This document shows positions 18,382-29,625 of a DNA stretch of 64,000 nt, one piece after another. Every line of letters begins with the position of its first letter. Positions within the stretch are counted from its first letter, which is position 1. The notes below the pieces were generated by a model. It worked only from the letters and a program-made list of their open reading frames with translations. It was not told the origin of the DNA and made no database searches. A program made the translations under genes and the position numbers. This stretch comes from Variovorax sp. JS1663 (GTDB taxonomy: Bacteria; Pseudomonadota; Gammaproteobacteria; Burkholderiales; Burkholderiaceae_C), in contig NZ_LYMK01000031.1 in NCBI RefSeq assembly GCF_002157355.1, forward strand, positions 1-64,000. Reading direction: 5' to 3'.

Positions 18382-18967
18382 GCTTGCTGCGGCACTATCG
18401 ACCATGCTCGATAGGATCGATGCCACGCTTCGGGAAAACGGCTATGCGGGAGAGCCGATCATCATGTACCTGGCGGGTGGCCTGGCTGTGAACTTCTACT
18501 GCGGAAGTCGCTTCACTGCGGACGTGGACGCGAGCTTTTCTCGCAGGGTGACGCTGGATCCCAATGACCTGATCGTTGATTTTGCAGACGCCTCGGGTAA
18601 GCCAATGCAGCTCTACTTCGACGCGACCTACTCGCCCACGCTCGGCCCAATGCATGAGGACTACGAGGATGACGCGCGAGAGTGGGTTGGCATAGGCAAC
18701 GAGCGGCGTCTCGTCAAGCTGAAGGTGTTGTCGCCGCTGGACCTTGCCGTCTCGAAGCTGGGCCGGTTCGAAGGCAATGATCGAGGTGACATCCTTGAAC
18801 TCGCCAGGCATGAGTACTTCACCGCGGACGAGTTTCGCGAGCGTGCTGAGTCAGCTGCCAGCTACTTCGTCGGGAATGTTAGGCGACTGCAGACAAACAT
18901 CAACCTCGTGTGCGAGGACATCGCTGACCTCGAGCCGCCGCCCGCGGCAGGGCCTGGAATCAGGTAG
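18362..18967 (+). CDS. Nucleotidyltransferase, DUF6036/AbiEii-like
   Basis: A 201-residue protein with the signature of the polymerase-beta-like nucleotidyltransferase fold: MYLAGGLAVNFYCGSR, then TADVDASF near residues 35-60, and a later LSPLDLAVSKLGRFEGNDRG motif. Related proteins are toxins of type IV systems and of MNT/HEPN-like pairs. It overlaps an upstream small gene by 20 bp. The frame is intact. Confidence 0.7.
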   Translation: MNHATAELAAALSTMLDRIDATLRENGYAGEPIIMYLAGGLAVNFYCGSRFTADVDASFSRRVTLDPNDLIVDFADASGKPMQLYFDATYSPTLGPMHEDYEDDAREWVGIGNERRLVKLKVLSPLDLAVSKLGRFEGNDRGDILELARHEYFTADEFRERAESAASYFVGNVRRLQTNINLVCEDIADLEPPPAAGPGIR

Positions 18968-19000
18968 CCCGGCCCCACCGCCCTCTGCGAGAGGCGGGCG

Positions 19001-19360
19001 TCAGGTGTCCTCGCCCGTTTTCCGGGTGATGGTCCCGAACTCGAACTGGTGCGCCGGGAACGACGCGCGCCAGGCCGCGACCTCCTCTTCCATATCCATG
19101 CGAGACGGCGGCGCAGGCTCCCCGCGCTGCGAAGCCATGATCGCGCGGTAGGCGCTCGCGATCGCGACGGTCAGACCCGGGGCGTGACTCGATGCGCCGC
19201 CCGAGGTGCACAGCCTCACGCCTTCGGTGGTGCGGCCATGGTGCGGGGCAACCTGGACGTACCAATCGCCGTTGCCGCCTTGGAAGATCACGAGTGTGCG
19301 CAGATCGTTCTCGGGCAGATCCCGGTCATCGGTGAGGTAGACGGCAGCTTCGGTTGTCAT
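19001..19360 (-). CDS. Hypothetical protein in the gyrase-thyA operon
   Basis: A 119-residue protein of no recognised family (MTTEAAVYLTDDRDLPEND). The ATG overlaps the stop of the DprA-like gene as ATGA, so it is probably translated from the same message. Features include a short basic-aromatic segment (WYVQVAPHHGRT) and no signal peptide. Confidence 0.6.
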   Translation of the reverse strand: MTTEAAVYLTDDRDLPENDLRTLVIFQGGNGDWYVQVAPHHGRTTEGVRLCTSGGASSHAPGLTVAIASAYRAIMASQRGEPAPPSRMDMEEEVAAWRASFPAHQFEFGTITRKTGEDT

Positions 19361-20022
19361 CGGGTCGGGAACCTCAGGATGTTCCGGGGGCGATCGGGCT
19401 CGTCCTGCCCCGTCTCTTCCTCCTCGGCTTCGTGCGCCGCCGTGTCGGCCTGGCCTGGGGCTGCCAGGCGCTCGGCTCGGCGCTGCGCCAGGAAGGCGAG
19501 CAGCGCCTCCTCCGCGCCCACGCGCGCCAGGTTGAAAACGGGCACCCCGCGCTGCGAGGCGAGGCGGATCGCCGTCCCGGTGCCGCCGGTCTTTGAGTTC
19601 ACGTCAGCGGCGCTTTGCGCGCCGTCGGCGGTCCAGCACAAGGTGAACTCCGACGGATTGTCGAGCGTGTGGCCCAGAATCTGGGGGACATTGCGCGCAT
19701 GAAGGGCGCGCGGTCCTCGGGTGAGCATAGGCCAGCGAGGATGAAGCTGCGCGGCCATGTCGAAGGCGCGAGGATCCGGCAGGAAGGTGCGCCGGGCCGC
19801 GTCTGGCCGGCGGTTCTGGAATCCCGGCCACGGCAGCCAGATCGACTTCGCGCTGCCGGCGCGGTCGCACCCTTCCTCGCAGGCCACGTCGGCGCCATCC
19901 GCGCCGCCCGAGCGCAACTCGTAGCCTTCGCGGGCGAGCATGGCCGCAAGATCCCGCATGCGCTGCAGCTGGTCGGGAGGCGTCGAGCGTGAGCCGATGC
20001 CGGTGTATGTGGGGGCGGTCAT
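19357..20022 (-). CDS. DprA/SLOG-like Rossmann-fold protein
   Basis: A 221-residue protein beginning TYTGIGSRSTPPDQLQRM followed by LRSGGADGADVACEEG, the start of a phage- and plasmid-borne DprA/LOG-like (SLOG) nucleotide-binding family. A second conserved patch is SEFTLCWTADG, then TGGTGTAIRLA. Relatives bind nucleotides or single-stranded DNA; the exact reaction is unknown. The C-terminal 45 residues are acidic. The start at ATG 20022 lies 32 bp after thyA; the end overlaps the next gene by 4 bp. Confidence 0.72.
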   Translation of the reverse strand: MTAPTYTGIGSRSTPPDQLQRMRDLAAMLAREGYELRSGGADGADVACEEGCDRAGSAKSIWLPWPGFQNRRPDAARRTFLPDPRAFDMAAQLHPRWPMLTRGPRALHARNVPQILGHTLDNPSEFTLCWTADGAQSAADVNSKTGGTGTAIRLASQRGVPVFNLARVGAEEALLAFLAQRRAERLAAPGQADTAAHEAEEEETGQDEPDRPRNILRFPTR

Positions 20023-20054
20023 TCTCGAGTAATAGAGGAAGGCGGCTTCGTGCG

Positions 20055-20882
20055 TCAGACTGCGACAGGGCCTTTGATTGCCGGATGAGGGTCGTACCCG
20101 ACGACCTCGAAGTCGTCGAGCTGATAGTCGAAGATAGAGGCGGGCCGGCGCTTGATCACGAGCGTGGGCGCCGGGCGCGGCTCGCGTACGAGCTGCAGCG
20201 CCACTTGCTCGGCGTGGTTGCTGTAGATGTGGCAGTCCCCGCCGGTCCATATGAAGTCCTGCACGTCGAGTTCGCACTGCTGCGCCACCATGTGCGTGAG
20301 CAGCGCATAGCTCGCAATGTTGAACGGGACTCCAAGGAAGCTGTCGGCCGATCTCTGATAGAGCTGGCAGCTGAGCTTGCCCCGCCCCCCGGGCTCTTGC
20401 GCCGGCGCCACGTAGAACTGGAATAGCGCGTGGCATGGCATGAGCGCCATCTTCGACAAATCGGCCACATTCCAGGCGCTCACGATGATGCGGCGCGAGT
20501 CCGGATTGGTCCTGAGGGTATCAATCACTTCCTTGATCTGGTCGACGTGACCGCCCTCCGGTGTTGGCCAGCTGCGCCACTGCACGCCGTACACAGGCCC
20601 AAGTTCCCCGTCCTCGCGCGCCCACTCGTCCCAGATCGTGACGCCGCGTTCCTTGAGCCAGTTGTTGCTGCTGGAACCGCTGAGGAACCAGAGCAACTCC
20701 TGGATGATGGAGCGCATGTGCACCTTCTTGGTGGTGACAAGCGGAAAGCCCTTTGTCAGGTCGAACCGCATCTGGTAGGCGAACACGCTCCTGGTGCCGG
20801 TACCGGTGCGGTCGCTCTTCTGCACGCCATGCGTATTGACGTGGCGCAGGTAGTCTTCGTACTGAGTCCTGATAACGCTCAT
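20055..20882 (-). CDS. thyA: Thymidylate synthase
   Basis: A 275-residue ThyA, which methylates dUMP to dTMP using methylenetetrahydrofolate. The catalytic cysteine is in [12 protein letters not shown], and [51 protein letters not shown] and the HIYSNHAEQ segment are all present. The length is normal. Its ATG overlaps the stop of the gyrA-like gene by 4 bp (ATGA), so the two are translationally coupled. With the thymidylate kinase encoded at 30,844-32,409 it provides the last two steps of dTTP precursor supply. Confidence 0.96.
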   Translation of the reverse strand: MSVIRTQYEDYLRHVNTHGVQKSDRTGTGTRSVFAYQMRFDLTKGFPLVTTKKVHMRSIIQELLWFLSGSSSNNWLKERGVTIWDEWAREDGELGPVYGVQWRSWPTPEGGHVDQIKEVIDTLRTNPDSRRIIVSAWNVADLSKMALMPCHALFQFYVAPAQEPGGRGKLSCQLYQRSADSFLGVPFNIASYALLTHMVAQQCELDVQDFIWTGGDCHIYSNHAEQVALQLVREPRPAPTLVIKRRPASIFDYQLDDFEVVGYDPHPAIKGPVAV

Positions 20883-23290
20883 GCTGCCTCCGCCGATTGC
20901 TCGGCACCTTCGGCTTCCGCGTCAGCGTTCGCGTCGCGCACCGCCGTCGTCGCACTGACCAGACGATGGCCCGCGTCCAGGTTCATCAGGATCACTCCCG
21001 AGGCAGCGCGGCCGGTTTCGCGGATTTCCTCCACCGCCACGCGATTGCTGACTCCGTTCGACGAAAGCATGATCAGATCCTGCTCTTCGGTGACCGCCAT
21101 GGCGGTGACGAGCTTCCCGGTCTTGTTGGTCGCCTTGAAAGCAATCACGCCGCTGCCGGCACGCCCTTGGATCGGGAACTCGTCCACCGGGGTCCGCTTG
21201 CCGACGCCATGCTCGCCCACGCACAGCAGATGCAGGCTCTTGGAGCCGCCCGCGGGAACGATGGCCGCGCCGACGATGGATTCACCGTCGTCGAGCTTGA
21301 TGCCGCGGACGCCCCCCGCAGTGCGGCCCATGACGCGGGCGTCGGATGCCGTGAAACGGATTGCCTTGCCCGAGTCCGAGATCAGCATCACGTCGTCACG
21401 ATCCTTCACGGCAAAGGCGCCCACCAGCAGGTCCCCGTCGTCGAGGCCGACACCTTTAATTCCTCCCTTGCGGGTTGCGCCGTCGTACTCCTCGATGGAC
21501 GTGCGCTTGACCTGGCCGTTTCGCGTCACGGTCAGCACGGTGGTCTCAGGGTCCTTCTCCGGCAGCGCCAGGACGGCGTTGATCTCTTCGTCCAGACCCT
21601 CGATTACGTTGCGGATGTGGCGTCCCTTCGTGGTCAGCGTGCCCTCGGGAATCCGATAGGCCTTGATGCCGTAGACCTGGCCGCTCTTGGCAAACACCAT
21701 CAGCGAGTCGTGGCTGTGGCTCTGACGCATGAAGCTGACGCTGTCGTTGTCTCCCACGGCCATGGCCGTCTTGCCGCGCGTGCCGCGGTTCTGGCTGCGC
21801 AGCGCGTTCGCTGGCAGACGCTTCACGTAGCCGCCTTGCGTCATGGTGATCAGCACGTCCTCGCGGGGGATCAGGTCCTCGCGAGTGATGTCCGAGATGC
21901 CCACGCCGATCTCGGTGCGGCGGTCCGCGCCGTAGCGGTTCGAGATGTCGGACAGCTCCTCGCGGATCACGTTGCGGATGCGCTCCGGGCTCTCGATGAT
22001 CTCGGTGAGGCCGGCGATCTTGGCCAGGACCTCGGCATGCTCGGTGCGGATGCCTTCCAGTTCCATGCCGGTGAGCTTCTGCAGGCGTAGGTCCAGAATG
22101 GCCTGGGCCTGCAGCTCGTCGACGGACAGTAGCGCCATGAGGCCGGTCTTGGCTGCAGCCGGTCCCTCGGCAGCGCGGATCAGGGCGATGACCTGGTCGA
22201 GCATGCCCAGTGCGGTCATGTAGCCTTCCAGGATGTGGAGCCGGGCCAGTGCCTGCTTGCGCTCGTAGACGTGGCGCGCGAGCACGACTTCCTCGCGGAA
22301 GGCGATCCAGCGCAGGATGAGGTCCTTCAGGCCGAGCAGCTTCGGCCGGCCGCCGTCGAGGACCACGCAGTTGTAGGACATCCCGACCTCAAGGTCGGTC
22401 TTCGAGGCCAAGTCCGCGAACACGGCTTCGGTCGATTCGTCCTTGCGCAGGGCGATCCAGATGCGAATCCCGTCCTTGTTCGACTCGTCGCGCATGTCGA
22501 CGATTCCCTCGACCTTCTTCTCGCGCACCAGGTCGGCGATCTTTCCGACCAGCACGGCCTTGTTCACCTGGTAGGGCAACTCGTCGATGACGATGGCCTT
22601 GGTGCCGCGGCCGCGGTCCTCTTCGTGCCAACGCGAGCGGATCTTGATGCGGCCCGAGCCGGTCTCGACCGCCTGGGTGAAGCCGTCCAGGCCGTGCACG
22701 ATCGCCGCGGTCGGAAAGTCCGGGGCTTGCAGGACAGCGACCACCTCGGCAGTGGCTGCCTCCGGGCGATCCAAAAGCATCAGCGTTGTGGCGCAGACGG
22801 CGCGCAGGCTGTGCGGCGGGATGCGGGAGGCCATGCCCACCGCGATCCCTTCGACCCCGTTCACCAGCAGGTTCGGATAGGGCGTCGTCAGAACTGTCGG
22901 CTCTGTCTCGGTGCCGTCATAGTTCGGCGCCCACTCGATCGTCTCCTTGTGCAGGTCGTGGAAGAATTCGCCGGTGAGGCGGGTCAGGCGCATTTCGGTG
23001 TACCGCATCGCCGCCGGATAGTCCCCGTCCACCGAGCCGAAGTTGCCCTGCCCGTCGATCAGCATCTGCGACATCGAGAACGGCTGAGCCATGCGGACGG
23101 CCGCGAAGTAGACCGAGACATCGCCATGCGGGTGGTACTTACCGATCACGTCGCCGACAGTGCGGGCCGCCTTGCGGTAGGCCTTGTTGTGGGTGTTGCC
23201 GGCGTCGTGCATGGCGAACAGGATTCGGCGATGGACTGGCTTCAGGCCGTCGCGAACATCGGGCAACGCACGGTCCGTGATGACGCTCAT
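20879..23290 (-). CDS. gyrA: DNA gyrase subunit A-like type IIA topoisomerase
   Basis: A GyrA-like subunit of 803 residues from ATG 23290. The catalytic tyrosine is Tyr97 in [10 protein letters not shown]. The C-terminal half has the repeated pattern of the GyrA pinwheel, with NRGTRGK resembling the GyrA box. In the quinolone region the sequence is [10 protein letters not shown], with Val and Phe at the places of E. coli Ser83 and Asp87. The family N-terminus (SFIDYAM) continues upstream of 23290 in the same frame to an ATG at 23353, but an amber codon at 23309-23311 interrupts it. It lies 58-122 bp after gyrB. Confidence 0.92.
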   Translation of the reverse strand: MSVITDRALPDVRDGLKPVHRRILFAMHDAGNTHNKAYRKAARTVGDVIGKYHPHGDVSVYFAAVRMAQPFSMSQMLIDGQGNFGSVDGDYPAAMRYTEMRLTRLTGEFFHDLHKETIEWAPNYDGTETEPTVLTTPYPNLLVNGVEGIAVGMASRIPPHSLRAVCATTLMLLDRPEAATAEVVAVLQAPDFPTAAIVHGLDGFTQAVETGSGRIKIRSRWHEEDRGRGTKAIVIDELPYQVNKAVLVGKIADLVREKKVEGIVDMRDESNKDGIRIWIALRKDESTEAVFADLASKTDLEVGMSYNCVVLDGGRPKLLGLKDLILRWIAFREEVVLARHVYERKQALARLHILEGYMTALGMLDQVIALIRAAEGPAAAKTGLMALLSVDELQAQAILDLRLQKLTGMELEGIRTEHAEVLAKIAGLTEIIESPERIRNVIREELSDISNRYGADRRTEIGVGISDITREDLIPREDVLITMTQGGYVKRLPANALRSQNRGTRGKTAMAVGDNDSVSFMRQSHSHDSLMVFAKSGQVYGIKAYRIPEGTLTTKGRHIRNVIEGLDEEINAVLALPEKDPETTVLTVTRNGQVKRTSIEEYDGATRKGGIKGVGLDDGDLLVGAFAVKDRDDVMLISDSGKAIRFTASDARVMGRTAGGVRGIKLDDGESIVGAAIVPAGGSKSLHLLCVGEHGVGKRTPVDEFPIQGRAGSGVIAFKATNKTGKLVTAMAVTEEQDLIMLSSNGVSNRVAVEEIRETGRAASGVILMNLDAGHRLVSATTAVRDANADAEAEGAEQSAEAA

Positions 23291-23412
23291 GGCGTAGTCG
23301 ATGAAGCTCTACTCCATCAAGGGTTGGATGAGCAGGGGTTGAACTTGAGACATGGGAGAACGCTTTGCGGAAATGGTTGGGGTAGGGAGAGGCCTCACCG
23401 CCTCTCCCAGGC

Positions 23413-25398
<1,986 letters not shown>

Positions 25399-25426
25399 CT
25401 AAACCTTTCGTTGGTGGGCGGCAGCA

Positions 25427-25472
25427 TTGACCACAGCGGTCGCCGAATGCTATGTTACGGTTCACAACATAG
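25427..25472. promoter_or_regulatory. Divergent promoter with inverted-repeat operator
   Basis: CTATGTT (25450-25456) and AACATAG (25466-25472) form a perfect 7-bp inverted repeat with a 9-bp spacer, about midway between the divergent starts of gyrB and the HEGGH-protein gene. On the plus strand TTGACC (25427-25432) and TATGTT (25451-25456) are spaced 18 bp apart like -35 and -10 boxes, so the left arm covers the -10. A dimeric regulator bound there would control both directions. The regulator is not identified. Confidence 0.6.
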
Positions 25473-25522
25473 TACAGACGCGGTTAAAAAAAGCGCAAGG
25501 CAGAACACGAAAAGACTCGACA

Positions 25523-26182
25523 ATGACGAAATCTCTACCCGCAAGGTTGCCCGTGGCCCTGAACGCAACGACGGACTCCCTATCCCGCGCGGCCAGCTTC
25601 CTGCGCGCGATCGGTATTCCCTGCGAAGAGGCCCCAGGTACGAGAGGCTTCCTGGAAGGTGTTCGGGTCAGGGACGGCGGCCTGCTCTATGACCCCGCCT
25701 GCCTGGTGTCGAACCTTCTGCATGAAGGTGGCCACGTGGCCACAGTTCCGGTCGCGTGGAGGCACCTGCTGAGCGACGACGTGGCGGTCGGTCATCGCGC
25801 CATGTTCGCGGACCTCGAGCGTATGGAACTGCTGGACCCTGACGGGCCCTTGGTGCGCGCTGCGCTCCAGTGCTCGGACCCGGAGGCAACCGCATGGGCG
25901 TGGGCCGCTGGAAAGCACCTCGGGATCCCCGAGGACGAGATCATTCTGGACAGCGAGTACGGAAACGAGGGTGCCGGCATTCGCCTGGCGCTGTCGCTGC
26001 GCAGCTATCCGGGCATCAACGGGCTTGCGCACGCCGGCTTCTGCGCAGTTCGCGCCGGCAGTGCGCCGTTGCCAGTTTTTCCCGCCCTGGCGCACTGGAC
26101 CCAGCCGGCCGAGGTGCCAGATGAGTGCCTGGAGGCTCTCCGGGAGGAAGCGGATACTCCGAGGGAATGCGTATGTTCCTGA
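25523..26182 (+). CDS. Hypothetical protein with HEGGH motif
   Basis: A 219-residue protein. The segment VSNLLHEGGHVATVP near residues 68-82 has the HExxH form of a zinc metallopeptidase helix; a third zinc ligand was not identified. It starts at ATG 25523, 50 bp downstream of the inverted-repeat operator. Its end overlaps the next gene by 16 bp. It is divergent from the gyrase operon and probably regulated with it. No family is recognised; the peptidase role is a hypothesis. Confidence 0.6.
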   Translation: MTKSLPARLPVALNATTDSLSRAASFLRAIGIPCEEAPGTRGFLEGVRVRDGGLLYDPACLVSNLLHEGGHVATVPVAWRHLLSDDVAVGHRAMFADLERMELLDPDGPLVRAALQCSDPEATAWAWAAGKHLGIPEDEIILDSEYGNEGAGIRLALSLRSYPGINGLAHAGFCAVRAGSAPLPVFPALAHWTQPAEVPDECLEALREEADTPRECVCS

Positions 26183-26847
26183 TCCGAGTTGCCAGCATGG
26201 CCTCCGTCGCGCTCGCTGGCGCCATGTGCGCAATGCATGCGACGAGCGGCGAGGTGAGCCCTCCCACGAGTGAGGAAGCCCAGGCGGCCTACGCGCGCTT
26301 CGCAACGGCCTTCGTCGGCCGGCTGTACTCCGCTCGGTCGGCGACGCTCAGCGGCGGCAAGGTCGCAGAGATCAACGAGTTCGCCCACCGCCAACCCTTG
26401 CGCGGTTGCGACGAGCGGCGCGAGCCCGACGCGGACCCGTTCGCCCCGGCGGATGCCGCGCCGCCGCCGGTGGTCTTCAACTGCACCTGGGAGAACGGCG
26501 AGCGCATCAGCCTCACCCGAGTGGCCAATACCGGCGTTTGGACGGTGAGCAACGACGCCGCGGCTGCCGCCGGCGCGGGGATTATGCTGGTCGGGCCGCT
26601 GCGAGATGAGCCACAGGTGGTGGCGATCCTAACGGCGCCGATCAAGCCCCCCGCTTCTGAGGCCCCGGCAGCAGTTCCTGCGGTGGCCGCGACCAGGGCT
26701 CCAGCACCGACCGTCTTCACCGGGGCAAACATGCAGGGGATGCCGAATCCATTCGTGCCGCCCCTGCACGCCGAGCCGGTGCGCAGCAGCACGGCGGCGC
26801 CGGCGATCGGGCCGATGCCGGCGCCCTATTCCGCGGGAGGTCGATGA
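26167..26847 (+). CDS. Exported hypothetical protein with Ala/Pro-rich C-terminus
   Basis: A 226-residue protein with an N-terminal signal-like segment (MRMFLIRVASMASVALAGAM) starting at ATG 26167 inside the end of the upstream gene (a 16-bp overlap). The mature part has a compact middle (NGERISLTRVANTGVW) and a low-complexity tail rich in Ala and Pro. A cell-envelope or periplasmic location is likely; no family is recognised. Confidence 0.6.
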   Translation: MRMFLIRVASMASVALAGAMCAMHATSGEVSPPTSEEAQAAYARFATAFVGRLYSARSATLSGGKVAEINEFAHRQPLRGCDERREPDADPFAPADAAPPPVVFNCTWENGERISLTRVANTGVWTVSNDAAAAAGAGIMLVGPLRDEPQVVAILTAPIKPPASEAPAAVPAVAATRAPAPTVFTGANMQGMPNPFVPPLHAEPVRSSTAAPAIGPMPAPYSAGGR

Positions 26848-26874
26848 GTGACCGTGGGCCGGGGCGGCCTCGCT

Positions 26875-27039
26875 CTAGGTTTCCTGGCCGCCGCGGATCG
26901 CCGACGTCGATCGTTGAATCTGCCTGGCCATCAGTCGCTCCAGGCGCGATGGCGGCTCGCGATGCACGAGCAGTTCGATGATCCAGCCGGCCGACACCAG
27001 GACGGCCAGTGCGCCGAGGGTGAAGATCGCTGATTCCAT
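26875..27039 (-). CDS. Small single-span membrane protein
   Basis: A 54-residue protein with one hydrophobic segment (IFTLGALAVLVSAGWIIELLV) followed by a basic tail (REPPSRLERLMARQIQR). The ATG at 27039 follows AGGAG by 7 nt, a good ribosome site for so short a gene. Function unknown. Confidence 0.6.
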   Translation of the reverse strand: MESAIFTLGALAVLVSAGWIIELLVHREPPSRLERLMARQIQRSTSAIRGGQET

Positions 27040-27636
27040 GGTCCGCTCCTGAGTCGACAAGGCGGCAACTTTGCCGCCGCCTGGCAGCCCTGTGAACTCT
27101 CCAGATGGACTACGTGGTATTCGCGCACGGTGTGACGTAGTTCCTTTTCCCGGGACGATCGCGTGGTTGGAAACCCGCCCGCCGTGGACAACCTGCTGCC
27201 CACACACGTGTGGACAGGTCCTTCGGGCTGCCAGGTCTGTCCACCGCTCCCCGCGCGCTTGCCTTTGGCCTGACGCCCTGCCCACCGGCTTTGCCCGTGG
27301 ACAGGTTGCCCGGACGGTGGCCCCGTCCGCCCCTTGCGGCCTTCGGCCGGGGGCCCCACCTCGGACCTTTGACTGAAGCCCCGCCGCTTTCGCGGCCAAT
27401 CCCGGGGCAATCGAAGGGCTGCGCGTCGAGCTGGTGGTCCTTGGTTCCCGCATTTGTTGGGAGCCGGCCCGGCACCTCCCTTCACGCCCGCGGCAACTCT
27501 GCAACTACATAGAGAGGCGTATAGCCACTCGCAAGGAACAGATGTACAACAGCGGCGTCCAAGAACCCTGGGCACACAGCCGCTGCATCCCCGGATTGCC
27601 CGGGCTGTGGATACCCTCACCAGGTACACGTTCGCC
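27040..27636. other. Intergenic interval, no supported gene
   Basis: This 597-bp stretch is GC-rich; every open frame in it looks like low-complexity Pro/Arg/Gly sequence. The only feature seen is the short palindrome CACACGTGTG near 27,205. A promoter for the downstream exported-protein gene is probably near its right end but was not defined. Confidence 0.4.
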
Positions 27637-28338
27637 ATGAATACGCGTCTGATCAGCTGTGCAATTGTGGTAACCGCATGCGCAGCAACCACGGCATCGT
27701 TCGCTGAGCCCGACGTCATTCAGCAGCACAAATCGATTCTGCAGAACGCGATGGGAAAGGGCGACTGCCAGACCGTCAAAGTGATGCTTAAAACGCCTTA
27801 TGTGGGGCCGGATACCCCTGGAATCCGAACCTGGATCATCAATCCTGGCCTTCAGGTCGACCAGGTTGATCTCGAGCAGACAGCTTGCATAGTGGAAGCG
27901 TTTGTCAAGGCCGGCTTTGATGTCTCAACGACGCCAGTTCGCTGGCGCAGCGATCCGCCTCCCCCGGCGCCGGAGAGCTTTGGATCTGAATTGATGCAGG
28001 CCATGGTCGCCTTTAACTTGTGTGCCTCGGCCCCTGAGCCCAGGCCCCCAGTGAAAGCCGAGAGGGACTTTGGAGCCGTTTGGCGAGTACGCAAGTGCGA
28101 GCCGCTGCCGAGTGGATGGTCAAAGCCGCATCGCCACGTGGGCCTGCAGACCTGGCGCGTTTTATTTGAAGCAGCGCCCGCGAGCAGAAAGGATTGGGCG
28201 ACATGGTATGAGTCAGCATGCTTGGCACACGCGTACCTGCTGCAAACGGGACGCTATCGCCAGCACTACGAACCTCTGTCACTGCGCCCGATCTTCGATG
28301 AATATCACGTTAGCACGACCGCAAATTGCGGCCTGTAG
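27637..28338 (+). CDS. Exported hypothetical protein
   Basis: A 233-residue protein with a clear signal peptide (MNTRLISCAIVVTACAATTA, cleavage likely after SFA). The mature part has several cysteines (GDCQTVKVM, QTACIVEAF, FNLCAS, VRKCEPL, ESACLAHAYLL, ANCGL), consistent with disulphide bonds in the periplasm. No family is recognised. The ATG 27637 is chosen because the signal peptide begins there; the frame upstream is random-looking. Its 3' end overlaps a convergent gene by 29 bp. Confidence 0.65.
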   Translation: MNTRLISCAIVVTACAATTASFAEPDVIQQHKSILQNAMGKGDCQTVKVMLKTPYVGPDTPGIRTWIINPGLQVDQVDLEQTACIVEAFVKAGFDVSTTPVRWRSDPPPPAPESFGSELMQAMVAFNLCASAPEPRPPVKAERDFGAVWRVRKCEPLPSGWSKPHRHVGLQTWRVLFEAAPASRKDWATWYESACLAHAYLLQTGRYRQHYEPLSLRPIFDEYHVSTTANCGL

Positions 28339-28639
28339 ACAGGCGCGGCATGATCGGTGACGCGGGCGTCTGCAGCGCGCGGTACGCCGCGATCAGCTGC
28401 ATCACCGCCTGGTCCCCGCCCTGGCGCCTGTCCTCCCCCCGGCTCGCCTCGTAGTGCTGCCAGTCGACCGGGAGCAAGGTGTTCGTCTGCGTCGAGCAGG
28501 CGTACCGGGTGGGGCTGCCGCCGCCGCAAGCCACGACTTCCAAGGGTGCGCCGCACGTGCGGCAGGCCGGGACCACGGGGGGCTCGTAGCGTCGGGTCAG
28601 CTCTTCCAGGAGCTGCTCGTCCACGACGGAATCGCTCAT
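28310..28639 (-). CDS. Small zinc-ribbon protein
   Basis: A 109-residue protein. The segment VVPACRTCGAPLEVVACGGG and the following RYAC give Cys residues in a zinc-finger-like pattern near residues 26-47. It starts at ATG 28639, overlapping the stop of the upstream gene by 4 bp (ATGA). It is the last gene of a six-gene minus-strand block with the thymidylate kinase gene. Confidence 0.6.
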   Translation of the reverse strand: MSDSVVDEQLLEELTRRYEPPVVPACRTCGAPLEVVACGGGSPTRYACSTQTNTLLPVDWQHYEASRGEDRRQGGDQAVMQLIAAYRALQTPASPIMPRLSTGRNLRSC

Positions 28640-29625
28640 GGGCGAGGGGCCTCGTGGAGGGCGTCCCGCGCAGAATCGGAGTTTTCCGAGCAACTGCCTG
28701 CCAAGGCCTTGAAGCTCACGCTCTCGCTGAGATCACCGTAGCGCGGCAGCGGGAAGCGCGGCTCCTCGATCTCGCGCCAGTTCTCGGCGGAACAGAAGGG
28801 CTCGTAGCCGCGCGGACCGCCCATGACGGGCGATTCGCGGCCGATCCTGTCGCCGTCCCGGGCATAAAGCACCAGGTCATAGCATCCCCCTGGCTCGTGG
28901 CCGGTAGGCGCGTGAACGTCACGGACCTTTGCGACGCGATAGCCGTCACAGACCCATGTGCCCGGCGAGGCCATCCCGGGTGGGGCGGCGCTCTTCAGCG
29001 CTGTGGCTGCGCGCTGGGCGGCCCCGAGCCGGTCGACCGCTGCGTGGATGACGTTGCCCTTGCGGTCCCAGAGAGGTTCGTCGGGCAGGACGACACCTTG
29101 CGAGACCTTTACCGGCTGGCGGGCGGCCAACTCGCGATTGCGAGCCGTGTCCATGGCGTTGGCGGCAAGGGTCTGCGCCTCGGCCAGGGTGGCCGCGAAG
29201 TACCTGATCTCGTAGAGGGCGCTGAGCGGACCTTCGCCGGCGTAGTGGCGGCCCGCGGTTGCCTGCCGGGCCATGGCGCTGCGGATTTTGTCCACGTGCG
29301 GTCCCAGCACGGCTTCGACCTGTTCGGCGCTCACCCGGCTCACGAGATCGCCGTTGGCGGCGACGTAGATCGCCGGGGGCGCAGGCGCAGCGGCGGGAAG
29401 CGGCCCTCTGGATCTGCTCACGATCGCCTGGATCGCATCGACGAAAGCGTGCATCGGGCCGAAGGTGTCAGCCGTCACGAGCTCGGCCGGCGGAGGCTTC
29501 ATCCCGAGCAGGTCGAAGATGAGCTTGGCGGCGGCGTCGATGAGCTGGGCCCGCTCGGGCGCAGGCGCCGCGGCGGGTGTGTTGGTGGGCGTGAGCGTGG
29601 GTGGTGTGGCGGTGGCAATCGTCAT
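28636..29625 (-). CDS. Hypothetical protein in the tmk block
   Basis: A 329-residue protein of no recognised family. The N-terminus is low-complexity Thr/Pro/Ala; residues about 25-170 are helical (LIDAAAKLIFDLLGMKP, AHVDKIRSAMARQATA type); the C-terminal half holds short Trp/Cys-containing segments. It overlaps the neighbouring genes by 4 bp on both sides, so it is part of a translationally coupled set. Confidence 0.6.
   Translation of the reverse strand: MTIATATPPTLTPTNTPAAAPAPERAQLIDAAAKLIFDLLGMKPPPAELVTADTFGPMHAFVDAIQAIVSRSRGPLPAAAPAPPAIYVAANGDLVSRVSAEQVEAVLGPHVDKIRSAMARQATAGRHYAGEGPLSALYEIRYFAATLAEAQTLAANAMDTARNRELAARQPVKVSQGVVLPDEPLWDRKGNVIHAAVDRLGAAQRAATALKSAAPPGMASPGTWVCDGYRVAKVRDVHAPTGHEPGGCYDLVLYARDGDRIGRESPVMGGPRGYEPFCSAENWREIEEPRFPLPRYGDLSESVSFKALAGSCSENSDSARDALHEAPRP

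Noticed and set aside
18960-19265. Overlapping minus-strand frame rich in Arg
   Set aside because: Shadow of the 119-residue gene at 19001-19360, which is coupled to the upstream operon by ATGA.
23309-23311. Recoding of TAG to an amino acid throughout the region
   Set aside because: Other genes here (for example the exported-protein gene ending at 28338) end normally at TAG, and no suppressor tRNA is seen.
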